Source: Mycolicibacterium sediminis (lineage in GTDB: Bacteria; Actinomycetota; Actinomycetes; Mycobacteriales; Mycobacteriaceae). From it: DNA of 64,000 bases. The DNA is taken from positions 2,294,001-2,358,000 of the forward strand of contig NZ_AP022588.1 of NCBI RefSeq assembly GCF_010731735.1. The letters are read 5' to 3'. How positions within the stretch are numbered: position 1 is the stretch's first letter; each line of letters begins with the position of its first letter. The position numbers were made by a program, and so were the translations under genes. This document shows, in pieces, positions 1-7,178 of this stretch. The notes under the pieces were generated by a model that made no database searches, was not told the origin of the DNA, and was given only the letters and a program-made list of their open reading frames with translations.

Positions 1-81
1 TGTGCTCACAACGCCACATCCTGAAAGTAGTGCTGCCGCGAGCACGGCAACTGTCGTCACGCGGGCGGTCTGCTTGCTCAT
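1..81 (-). CDS. Lipoprotein, N-terminal part only (cut by window edge)
   Basis: Only the first 27 codons lie in the window. They encode a classic lipoprotein signal peptide: a basic start (MSKQTAR), a hydrophobic core (TTVAVLAAALL) and the lipobox LLSGC, so Cys22 should be lipidated and the mature protein exported and anchored in the membrane. A GTG two codons upstream could also start it. It lies about 30 bases downstream of the DUF1023 hydrolase gene on the same strand, so it is probably the third gene of that operon. Its function cannot be judged from the part visible. Confidence 0.75.
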   Translation of the reverse strand, partial: MSKQTARVTTVAVLAAALLSGCGVVST

Positions 82-111
82 CGTCACTTTCTCACGTCAG
101 CTGGGGCCGTC

Positions 112-1920
112 TTACTTATGTTTGTTACCGGTGGTGCCTTCTCGATATAACTCGGGGTCGTCGGTAAAGGGAATTCCGAGGACGTCGCCGAGGTCGCCGA
201 TGATGCTGCTACCGCGGTGGGGTGCGGTCATGCCGTCGTGCTCGAGCGCGTCCCCGTGTCCGGACACGATGTCGGACATGCTGAACAGTGATTCGCCGCC
301 GGGTGTGTAGTACTCACTGTGATCGCCCCACGGGGTCGTGAGCCCGGGAACTTCGGCTTTGAACCGAGTGGACCCGTACCCGTCCTGCGCGGGGTCGTCG
401 CCGAGTGAGGCGGTGAAATCGGTTCCTGGGACGTGGATCTGCGGAATGTTTCCGAGCTGGGTAACCGGATCGCTGGATGCCGCCCCGACGTAGAGATGCC
501 CGCCCGGATTGAGGTGGAAGTCGGCGGCGCTGTGCGCAAGGTCTGTGCCGGGGCTTCCAACGAGGACGACGTCGTCGGTGTTCATCCCGTAGCCGGCTGA
601 AGCGTCAGCCACCGTCGTGGACCCGTAGGAGTGGCCGAGCACGGTCGTGTGTCCGTCGATCTTCTCGCTGTGGGTTACGTTGAGGGCGTTGACGTCTGCG
701 GCGAGAAGTTCTCCGCCCTGGTGCGCGAGTGCAGTTGTCCCGACCCGCGGGTCGTAGAGCGCGTCTGGTGCGTCGTATCCCATCCAGGCAACCACCGAGG
801 TCGGCTTTGAGGGGTCGGCAGCCACAGTCTCCTTGAATAGTTCGGTGGCGTCGGCCTGGCTGAGCCAACCTGATTCCACGCTATTGCCGGTCCCGGGAAC
901 GACGACGGCTGTGTTAGCGGCTTCATCGGGATTGCCGATGGCAATGGCGGCCCTGCCGTCCCCGTCGAACTCAGCTGGCTCGTACACCTGTAGGAACGTC
1001 GGCGCGCCCGTCTCGTCGAAGCCGTGCTGCAGCCCCTTTCGCACCTCGATGGCGTTGTTGTACCTGGCCATCATTGGCCCCGCCATGCCGTACAACTCGG
1101 GGTGAGCCTTGACCTCGTCCACTGTCACTCCGCGAGCGTCGGCGACGTCGCTGAGGCGGTTGATGTCCTGATTCATGATCGCGACGTTGGCAGTGCTGCG
1201 GTCCACGACCGGAATGCCATTCAAGTTTCCCAATTTGTCGGGCCACTTGCGGAGCAGGTCCTGGCGCTCCTCCGGTGTCAGGGATGTCCACCATTTGTTG
1301 ACCTCTTTGGGGTCCTTCCCCACCGGGATTTGGGAGCCATCGTCCCACTTGGGGGGCGCTTCAGGTAACCCGCCGGATCCGAAGTTGGCCGGCGCGAAGT
1401 CGAGGCCTTTCACGGCGTTGCGCAGACCTGTACTTAGCCGGCGGTCTGCAGTGTCGAAGTTCCCGAGCAATGCCTTGACGCCCAGCGAGTTCGAGGCGGC
1501 CAGCTGCTGCAGCCTCATCGCGTTGGCGGGGCTGACCTTGGCGTACTGGTCGAGGGCGCTTCCCGGCCGAACTGACACCGTCCCGTCCGCGCCGACCTGC
1601 CAACCCTGACCCTTCAGCTGAGCCACGGACTGCACCAGAGATGACTTTGTTTGGCCAAGCTCGGAACCACCACCGTGGAGAACGGCTTGAGCGCGGTTCA
1701 ACGCATCGTGGATCTGCTGCATCCGCTGCAGGGTCGGCTGCGCTTTCTGCATGGCGGCATCCGATGCCGCGCCGTGCCAGCCGTTCCGCAAGCCGTCGAG
1801 GTTCGACCGTTGCTTGTCGATCTGCACAGAAAGGTCCGACGCCTTCCGGCCGACGTCCGTCGCCGATTGCGTCAGACCCTCGGGGCGAGATGCCTCCACT
1901 TGGGGGACGGTCACAGGCAT
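112..1920 (-). CDS. T7SS-associated alpha/beta hydrolase (WXG-like N-terminus, DUF1023)
   Basis: 602 residues. The first 110 or so are helical and carry a W-x-G turn (NGWHGAAS), as in WXG100-type secreted proteins. A linker with the pattern LTPEERQ...P..LGNLNGIP follows, then a DUF1023-type alpha/beta hydrolase domain. Its nucleophile elbow GHSYGS puts the catalytic Ser at residue 431; an oxyanion-side segment (VVVPGTGN) and a C-terminal HSEYY/HGD region come before and after it. Mycobacterial DUF1023 proteins are thought to be secreted or surface lipase/esterase-like enzymes, but no substrate is known. It lies 25 bases downstream of an EspC-like partner and upstream of a lipoprotein, which suggests joint export through an ESX system encoded elsewhere. 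No strong Shine-Dalgarno sequence precedes the ATG. Confidence 0.85.
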   Translation of the reverse strand: MPVTVPQVEASRPEGLTQSATDVGRKASDLSVQIDKQRSNLDGLRNGWHGAASDAAMQKAQPTLQRMQQIHDALNRAQAVLHGGGSELGQTKSSLVQSVAQLKGQGWQVGADGTVSVRPGSALDQYAKVSPANAMRLQQLAASNSLGVKALLGNFDTADRRLSTGLRNAVKGLDFAPANFGSGGLPEAPPKWDDGSQIPVGKDPKEVNKWWTSLTPEERQDLLRKWPDKLGNLNGIPVVDRSTANVAIMNQDINRLSDVADARGVTVDEVKAHPELYGMAGPMMARYNNAIEVRKGLQHGFDETGAPTFLQVYEPAEFDGDGRAAIAIGNPDEAANTAVVVPGTGNSVESGWLSQADATELFKETVAADPSKPTSVVAWMGYDAPDALYDPRVGTTALAHQGGELLAADVNALNVTHSEKIDGHTTVLGHSYGSTTVADASAGYGMNTDDVVLVGSPGTDLAHSAADFHLNPGGHLYVGAASSDPVTQLGNIPQIHVPGTDFTASLGDDPAQDGYGSTRFKAEVPGLTTPWGDHSEYYTPGGESLFSMSDIVSGHGDALEHDGMTAPHRGSSIIGDLGDVLGIPFTDDPELYREGTTGNKHK

Positions 1921-1945
1921 TGACGGCCTGCCGTCTCATCACGGC

Positions 1946-2245
1946 TCATTGACTGAACTTGCGGAGCCGCTGACCCAGCTGCTCGTCCATCTCCTGGTAG
2001 CGATCGGCGGCCGACGACAGCTTGTCCGCGTGCGTCGTCAGCTCCTGGTGAACGGCACCTGCGGCCGAGTCGAGTATCGAGCCGGCGAACTGGCAGGCCT
2101 CCTCGGTCTGAAGCCCGGGCAATCCGCCGCTGGCCGCGGCCATGGCAAACCCGGATTGCAGTCCGCTCACGCTTGCTCCCACGTCAGCCTGTGTGGTCGC
2201 TGCACCTCGGAGTTTGTTCGGATCAACGCGCAACTGCCCACCCAT
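1946..2245 (-). CDS. EspC-like type VII secretion target protein
   Basis: 99 residues, the usual size for EspC/DUF2580-type (PF10824) T7SS partners. It starts MGGQLRVDPNKLR, then has two long helices, and near the C-terminus carries YQEMD, which fits the general T7SS export signal YxxxD/E. I chose this ATG because the protein family begins at this point; an in-frame ATG 13 codons upstream exists but adds an untypical stretch. It is the first gene of the operon with the DUF1023 hydrolase. The inferred role is as co-secretion partner of that hydrolase. No ESX machinery genes are in the window. Confidence 0.8.
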   Translation of the reverse strand: MGGQLRVDPNKLRGAATTQADVGASVSGLQSGFAMAAASGGLPGLQTEEACQFAGSILDSAAGAVHQELTTHADKLSSAADRYQEMDEQLGQRLRKFSQ

Positions 2246-2433
2246 GCGTAAATGGTAATCCCAATGCCCTTGGGGTCGAGCCACCGATTTTCCGCTTGAG
2301 CAATTAGTAGCTGCGCCTCGACGACCGCCCTTCGCCGCGCGGTACGCAATCGCAGTTGGCCCGTAGGCGGCTTCTCATGGACCGTCCCGCCTGGTGGCAG
2401 GCGCGCCACTTGGTCAGAAGCTCCTGATCGGTC
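2246..2433. other. Intergenic segment upstream of the T7SS pair
   Basis: This stretch should hold the leftward promoter for the EspC-like gene. I see no convincing gene, hairpin or repeat in it. Confidence 0.4.
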
Positions 2434-2771
2434 TCAGATCGACCCGAGCGTCCCGGCATGCTCCGGGCACAGCTCGTAGGCCGCGTAGCTCGCGAACAGG
2501 TGCGCGTTGAACTCGGCGAAGTCCTGGCCCGGACCGTTGTAGGAGTCCATCACGGTCTGGACGGCAGCCTGGTGGCCCGGCTGAACGCCGCGCACGCCCG
2601 GTAGCCCACGTCGACGGCGTCTTGGGCGCACCCAGGGCAATCGAGCGCGTAGTAGTTCAGCGAGTCCACCGACGAGACGAAGCCCGCTTCGTCAGCCGAC
2701 GCTGTCGCGGCAGTGCCCAGGGCAACGACCACTGTCACTGCCGCGATCAGCAGCTTGCTCATCGCCCGCAT
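2434..2771 (-). pseudogene. DUF732-like secreted protein, frameshifted
   Basis: The first frame begins MRAMSKLLIAAVTVVVALG with a signal peptide ending ...ATASA, followed by DEAGFVSSVDSLNYY and VGYRACAAF. It then leaves the family pattern and ends after 12 more residues. The neighbouring frame continues where it should, with QPGHQAAVQTVMDSYNG and a final YELCPEH, the DUF732-style Cys pair partner. One base added near position 2581 would join the two parts into a normal DUF732-size secreted protein of about 110 residues. This is either a recent pseudogene or a sequencing error. DUF732 proteins are small exported mycobacterial proteins of unknown function. A GGAGAGG sequence lies just upstream of the two candidate ATGs. 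Confidence 0.7.
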
Positions 2772-2833
2772 CGGCCTCTCCGCAGTCAGATCGTCGTGCC
2801 GGGTGGGCTCGAATTGGACTGCTCGAGGTCGCA

Positions 2834-3070
2834 TCAGCCGCCGCGCTTCATCCGTTTTGCTTCCATGCGCTCGATCTGAGCCTTCACGTCGACGGAGTCG
2901 ATCTCGTCCCATTCCCCAGTGATGGCAACGGACATCGCGTAGTTGTCCGTCGTGGCCTTCCACCCGGTGTCCGGGGTGTACACCCTCGCCGGTGCGTTCG
3001 CGTCCTTCATCGGATCACCCTCAAAGCTGATCAGCTTCGTCTCACCGCTCGCGAAATACCTTGTCGCCAT
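2834..3070 (-). CDS. Small hypothetical protein (78 aa)
   Basis: An acidic-to-basic soluble protein beginning MATRYFASGETKLISF and ending in a basic tail (AKRMKRGG). It has no signal peptide, membrane segment or Cys. The pattern 'WKATTDNYAMSVAITGEWDEID' suggests a small beta-rich fold, but I do not recognise a family. It sits in a run of leftward genes between the frameshifted DUF732 gene and the thermonuclease, with gaps that allow co-transcription. Coding potential is judged from the normal residue composition and the absence of a better overlapping frame. Confidence 0.55.
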   Translation of the reverse strand: MATRYFASGETKLISFEGDPMKDANAPARVYTPDTGWKATTDNYAMSVAITGEWDEIDSVDVKAQIERMEAKRMKRGG

Positions 3071-3136
3071 GTGCTTTTTAAAACCCGTCTAATTGTCCTG
3101 ACCCCGACCGAGTGGCACAGTCCTCATCCAACCTCA

Positions 3137-3646
3137 CTATCGGCGCTTCGATCCGGTGTCTCCCAAGCACGGCGGGCCCCACAGGCCACGAAGCGCCGAT
3201 CGCGCCTCCGTCTCGGCGGCACGAATGGCCTCGTACTGTGCGATCGGATTCCCGTCGTAAACGTAGGACTTCGCCGTCCCCGCACGTGCAGCTTTCACGG
3301 AGTAATCCCACCCGTCGGCGCGAACCAGGTAGCCCAAGGTGCGCCCGTAGCGATCGGTCACGTCCTGCGAGGGATCGCGAACCAGAGCCACTCTCTTGCC
3401 GGCCATGGTGTCTTCGGCGAACTGCGTCGCTTCGGGCCCCCAACAGCCGATCGTATAACCGGGCTTCTTGGTCTCCGGGGTGTCGATCCCGAGGATTCGT
3501 ACGCGCAGTCGACCCCTGATGTCGTCGCGGATGTCAATGGTGTCGCCGTCGACGACCTTGAGGACCGTTGCAGTCACGGCTGCCGGTTCCGCTTGTGAGA
3601 CAGGGGATATGCTAAGACCAATAACAACTGCAAGGAACCCCGCCAC
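3137..3646 (-). CDS. Secreted thermonuclease (staphylococcal nuclease-like)
   Basis: 169 residues with a GTG start. An N-terminal signal peptide (MAGFLAVVIGLSISPVSQA) is followed directly by an SNase domain. The domain shows the Ca-binding and catalytic pattern: VVDGDTIDI, then RVRILGIDTPET with the catalytic Arg and Glu, then DRYGRTLGYL with the second catalytic Arg. It should cleave RNA and DNA outside the cytoplasm in a calcium-dependent way. It lies in an island of small exported proteins, next to an Excalibur (DxDxDGxxCE) protein. Actinobacterial SNases are often fused to or found near Excalibur domains, so the two may work together. Confidence 0.9.
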   Translation of the reverse strand: MAGFLAVVIGLSISPVSQAEPAAVTATVLKVVDGDTIDIRDDIRGRLRVRILGIDTPETKKPGYTIGCWGPEATQFAEDTMAGKRVALVRDPSQDVTDRYGRTLGYLVRADGWDYSVKAARAGTAKSYVYDGNPIAQYEAIRAAETEARSALRGLWGPPCLGDTGSKRR

Positions 3647-3706
3647 AGCTTGGCGGGCCCATGACGTTATTAATGCAACTCGCTTATACGGCCTCAGCTT
3701 GAGCCC

Positions 3707-4150
3707 CTAGTTAGCGTTCTCGCGTAGGTAGGCGAGTTCGTACGGCCTGCAGAGGATTGGATCGGCATCCAATCCCTGCCTCGCCATTACCGAACACGTG
3801 CAGTAGGCCACCATCGCAGCTGAGCTGATCCCATTCGCAACGTCGAAGGAGTATGCGCCGTCGCGCATAAGGTCATACGTCGCATCGAGCGTGTCTGATC
3901 CGTCCACCACGGCTCTGCAATACCGCTGACCCTGACGCTTCTCCAGGTTGAAGTTGAACAACACGCCTGCGTAATCCAACCCACGACTGAAGCTTTGGTC
4001 CGACTCGTAGTCGTCATCCGCGTGGGACGGCGCTGCCATTGCAACCGCTACCACCGCCGCCACGAAGGTGGCCCCGACTAAGCAGGACCGACGGACGCGC
4101 CATTTCGGCGTGACCGGACCGACTAAGTCAGGACTCACACGCAATGCCAT
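3707..4150 (-). CDS. Small secreted protein, DUF732-like
   Basis: About 147 residues from the chosen ATG (MALRVSPDLV); a GTG four codons later is equally possible. A membrane-spanning or signal segment (CLVGATFVAAVVAVAMAAPSHA) leads to an exported domain. The domain begins DDDYESDQSF, contains GQRYCRAVVDG, and has a second Cys cluster AYCTC. The spacing of the Gly-x-x-Cys and late Cys resembles DUF732 proteins, but the match is loose. Its start overlaps the end of the Excalibur gene upstream by 23 bases, which suggests a shared transcript. Confidence 0.6.
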   Translation of the reverse strand: MALRVSPDLVGPVTPKWRVRRSCLVGATFVAAVVAVAMAAPSHADDDYESDQSFSRGLDYAGVLFNFNLEKRQGQRYCRAVVDGSDTLDATYDLMRDGAYSFDVANGISSAAMVAYCTCSVMARQGLDADPILCRPYELAYLRENAN

Positions 4151-4325
4151 CGCCGTCGCGGTCGCCGCCGTCCCAGTAGGCGTCGCTGCTCTCCGGGATG
4201 TCGTACGCCCCGTCGTCGTGGGCCTCCGTGCAGTTCTTGTACGGACGCTCTGCGGACGCGACGGGAGCAATCCCGACAGCGGCCGCACCTATGAGCAGCG
4301 AGGCCACGATGAGCTTCTGGATCAT
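4128..4325 (-). CDS. Secreted Excalibur calcium-binding protein
   Basis: 65 residues. The start MIQKLIVAS is chosen because GGGGGA lies 7 bases upstream and a clean signal peptide follows (ending PVASA). The mature part is a single Excalibur domain: NCTEAHDDGAYDIP, then DRDGDGIACES, with the DxDxDG loop and two Cys. Excalibur domains are small extracellular Ca-binding modules found in actinobacterial surface proteins and nucleases. It is the first of the leftward genes that end with the SNase region. Confidence 0.85.
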   Translation of the reverse strand: MIQKLIVASLLIGAAAVGIAPVASAERPYKNCTEAHDDGAYDIPESSDAYWDGGDRDGDGIACES

Positions 4326-4936
4326 GTTTCTGTCCCCCGAGTGTGAGTGCGGCCACCTCCTGGCCACGGCGAAACCGTAATTGGTTGCCTGGACTTCCGC
4401 AAACATGCAGCTCAACTGCGGCTCATGGAGAGCAACGTCGTAAGTCATGTTGCTACAGCAAACAATTCGTGCCGCAGCGGCTACTGTCTTATGGTTCTTG
4501 TCCGACGGTGGGAGTGTGCTTGCTTCTGCGGTCAACTGGCGGCACGTGTCTTTGATACGAGTTCAGGTTCGGTGCGAGTGTGCCGCCGTCCCGATCGCGA
4601 TAGCGGCGTTCGGACCGCTCGGTCGACTTGGGATGATGGGGGCCGGAGGCTCATGCAACGCGCAGCGACTGCGCGCTCAAAGCCTCGGGCCGGACTGTGT
4701 CGCCGTCGCCTCCGATGGGGATCGGCCAACTAGCCACGCAGGCGGCGCCCCAGGAGGCGCAAGGCACAGGCTGAAGATGGCATCGAAACAGCGCATGCAG
4801 CACACGGGCCGAACCGGTGACCGCAGTGCCCATACGGCACTGCACGCAAATCCTCGCCAACATTTGCACTCCCCCGAGGCCACTGCGCTGTACCGGTTCG
4901 ATTATGGCCTGCCCCATGATCCGTGCCGTGCATGGC
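4326..4936. other. Gene-poor segment
   Basis: No convincing gene. Open frames here have erratic composition and mutually shadow each other. The segment includes the promoter region for the leftward Excalibur gene. A purine-rich start (GGGGGA) close to that gene is the only clear signal. Confidence 0.4.
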
Positions 4937-5314
4937 ATGCAACCAAAGAGGTTCGTCGCTGACCGTGCCCGGGAGAGGGACCGTGCCAAGGATGCACGCC
5001 GCAGGAAAGATGACGCCGAGCTTCGGGAAGGCATGTGTACGTGGTGCGACAAGGTGCTTACGGCGAAGGCTGACGGTCACTTGGGGCGCCATAAGAGCGC
5101 GAAGACCGGAAAGCATTGTGTTGGTAGGGGGCCCACCTGTGGGCGGGTGAAGCCCTCGAAGGTGGCAGATTCGGTGCGAAAGAGTGTGCGGGCGGTGAGC
5201 GGCGGCCCTGCCGTCCCAGCGGTCGAAGACCGTGCTAGCCCAGGCTGCGATGTTCTTGGTCGTGCTGCAGGTGGTCGGGGATGTCCTTGCCGTGCAGCAG
5301 CCCACGATCCTTAG
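4937..5314 (+). CDS. Possible small zinc-knuckle protein (doubtful)
   Basis: The first 60 or so residues look genuine: a strongly charged helix (RARERDRAKDARRRKDDAEL) followed by MCTWCDKVL...HLGRHKS...KHC, a C-x2-C...H...C arrangement that could bind zinc. The last 40 residues have a non-coding look and run antisense into the next leftward gene, so the true gene may be shorter or its 3' end may be damaged. No Shine-Dalgarno sequence precedes the ATG. Similar Cys/His basic proteins occur in actinobacterial phages and islands. I do not know a function. Confidence 0.35.
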   Translation: MQPKRFVADRARERDRAKDARRRKDDAELREGMCTWCDKVLTAKADGHLGRHKSAKTGKHCVGRGPTCGRVKPSKVADSVRKSVRAVSGGPAVPAVEDRASPGCDVLGRAAGGRGCPCRAAAHDP

Positions 5315-5483
5315 CTTCCTGAACGAGCCGGTCGTGAACTGGCCCCTTATGAGGAACCACTTCGGCGACCTGGCCTGTGGAAACGTAGTAGATGAGTTGC
5401 CCGAGGGTCTGATCGCCATCGACCAGCAGAAGGCGACGGTCCTCTCTGTCGGAGGCGGGGGCGACGATGTGAGCTTCTCCCAT
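5235..5483 (-). CDS. Small hypothetical protein (82 aa)
   Basis: It begins MGEAHIVAPA, with AGGAAGG 11 bases upstream; an earlier in-frame ATG (MDIRQW) has no ribosome site. The sequence is soluble, with DREDRRLLLVDGDQTLGQLIYYVS and a C-terminal charged helix (VHDRLVQEAKDRGLLHGKD). No known family is recognised. It follows the IS3 transposase remnant in the same direction and overlaps the doubtful zinc-knuckle frame on the other strand, so it may be an island passenger gene. Confidence 0.45.
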   Translation of the reverse strand: MGEAHIVAPASDREDRRLLLVDGDQTLGQLIYYVSTGQVAEVVPHKGPVHDRLVQEAKDRGLLHGKDIPDHLQHDQEHRSLG

Positions 5484-5609
5484 GATGTGTGTGACCTTCC
5501 TGTTGATGGTCCATTGTCTAATATCCATAGCAATGAAGTAATGAAGTACCCCGGGTTTCGTTCCTAAATGGGTACGAGGGCCGGGGTTGGCTGGCTCGCG
5601 GGTTGTGGG

Positions 5610-5840
5610 GCGCCGGTCAGGGCCGTCTCGTACTCGGCTGGGTTTTGGTAGCCGAGGGCTTGGTGCCGGCGTTCCTGGTTGTACTAGGACGCCTAGGACG
5701 CGGTGGCTAGTTCGAGATGGTCGACGCTGCGTCAGGGTTTGCCGCGGTAGATGAGTCCGGTTTGTAGACGGTATTGACGGTTTCGGCGAGGGCGTTGTCG
5801 TAGCTGTCGCCGCGGGACCCGACCGAGGGTGCGACGCTGG
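5610..5840 (-). pseudogene. IS3-family transposase (OrfB) C-terminal remnant
   Basis: The reverse strand encodes SVGSRGDSYDNALAETVN, the diagnostic catalytic-core segment of IS3-family OrfB transposases. After a frame change it continues with LELAT, stop codons, and then YNQERRHQALGYQNPAEYE, the typical C-terminal 'WYN..R.H..LGY.sP..Y' block. At least one frameshift and two in-frame stops are present, and everything upstream of the core is missing. No terminal inverted repeats were recognised. The remnant abuts the broken nuclease gene, which suggests that the insertion, or later deletion around it, damaged that gene. Confidence 0.8.
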
Positions 5841-5922
5841 GGGATGGGTAATGAAGGCGTGATTTCCCGAGGCAAGCTGCCGCGTGTAGGCCCCCGTGGA
5901 CGTCGGATGCAGCCCCCAACCC

Positions 5923-6979
5923 TCACCCCTGCCATCCCTGGGGAAGGGGCCCAAATGGCCACTCGCGCGTGTTGAGTCCGCCGAAGTTGATCGCAGTCGA
6001 CGGGTCATCCGGCCCCATCCGCTCGGTGCACCGATGCTCGTAGGGGCATCTCCGGCATTCGTCCTGCCAACCGGATCGACCAGCGGCTGCGGGTCATCAG
6101 CGGCTCCAACGATCCGCTGAGCGGTGCGGGCGACTTTCAAGCGGAAACCATGTTCGTGGTCGTAGCGCTCCAGGAGTGACCGGCGTGCGTTGCCGCGGCT
6201 GCGGGAGAAAGTCGCGCGCGCTGGATTGTTGAGGTCGTGCCAGACCAGCACCAAGTCGGCGGTCTGGTCCGGTGTCACCTCGAGCCGGTTGGTGCCGAGC
6301 ACCGCGGCCCATAAGTGTCCGGGTCCGGGGTGATAACCACACGCTTGGAGCAGGCGTGTGTAAGGAGCCAACTGTAGGGCGTCCTCGTAGTAGTGCCCGG
6401 GGTCCAGCCCGCCAACGTCAACCACCGCCCCGGTGATGACAGGGACGACACAACGCTGCCCTTCACCCTCGCCCTTTTCACGGTTAGGTGATTCTTCACA
6501 TCCGCAGGCAGATATCCGCTGTCGACGTTGACCAAGATGTCGGGCTTGCCGGTGCGGCCGCCTTCAACGTCAGCGGGCAGCCACCCACCCAGGATCAGGG
6601 GCGCACCGGATTTCATCGCCTGTACGGTCTTTGAGATCGCCTCGTCCTTGCCCAGCCCAGAATCGACCACAACGGTTGCGGGTGTTACCGCCACAAGTCT
6701 CTTGAACACGCTGACTTCGAACGCGCTCCCCGCCTCCAGCCGGGCCCGATCCTTTAGCGAGGGCTCCCACGTTATCGTGGGCGACCGCGGAAGGAAGTCG
6801 TTCTGTACCCGCACCGGGCACTGCTTCGCCGCATACCCGCCGAGCAAGATGGGGCCTCGCATTTCCGCCACCTTGCCATCATCGCGCCTGACAGTGACGT
6901 CTACACCGAATCTGTTAGCTTGTGGCGGTACCTGGGTGCGCTTCATTCGATGTCGCGCCAAGCTCGAACTGGACGGCAC
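5923..6979 (-). pseudogene. RecB/TM0106-family nuclease, disrupted in three frames
   Basis: Frame one begins near ILLGGYAAKQCP, the usual N-terminal Cys motif, and covers the nuclease core with GGRTGKPDILV and YLPADVKNH, which hold the Asp and Lys of the PD-(D/E)XK site. A second frame continues from about 6430 with ALQLAPYTRLLQACGY and RRSLLERYDHEHGFRLKVA. A third frame from about 6060 gives ECRRCPYEHRCTERMG, the C-terminal Cys cluster that binds an iron-sulphur centre in Cas4-like and TM0106 proteins, and then stops at WQG. Two frameshifts therefore separate the three parts of an otherwise complete gene. The intact family is a RecB-like exonuclease of unknown role. Its loss fits decay inside an island. 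Confidence 0.75.
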
Positions 6980-7178
6980 GCCAACCCCAGGCTCGGCCCC
7001 GGCTGAGGTAGGTAGCGGTCACCAATGATCGTAATGTAGTTGTCGGAATCCTTGCGCGTCAGTGAAGACCCAAGTGGTTTCCCGCTAGGCCTCGGGCTCT
7101 GCCTGGAAGGGCAAGATCAGATTTGCTGCTTCTCTAGTAGGCCCCCAGCGCACGACTCGGAGTTCATGAGCCGCAACA

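Noticed and set aside
112..2245. Start of an ESX secretion locus
   Set aside because: No EccB, EccC, EccD, EccE or MycP-like gene is in the window; only substrates are present.
4730..5533. 267-codon leftward frame over the gene-poor segment
   Set aside because: Unusual composition, conflicts with the better supported small leftward gene, and no domain was seen.
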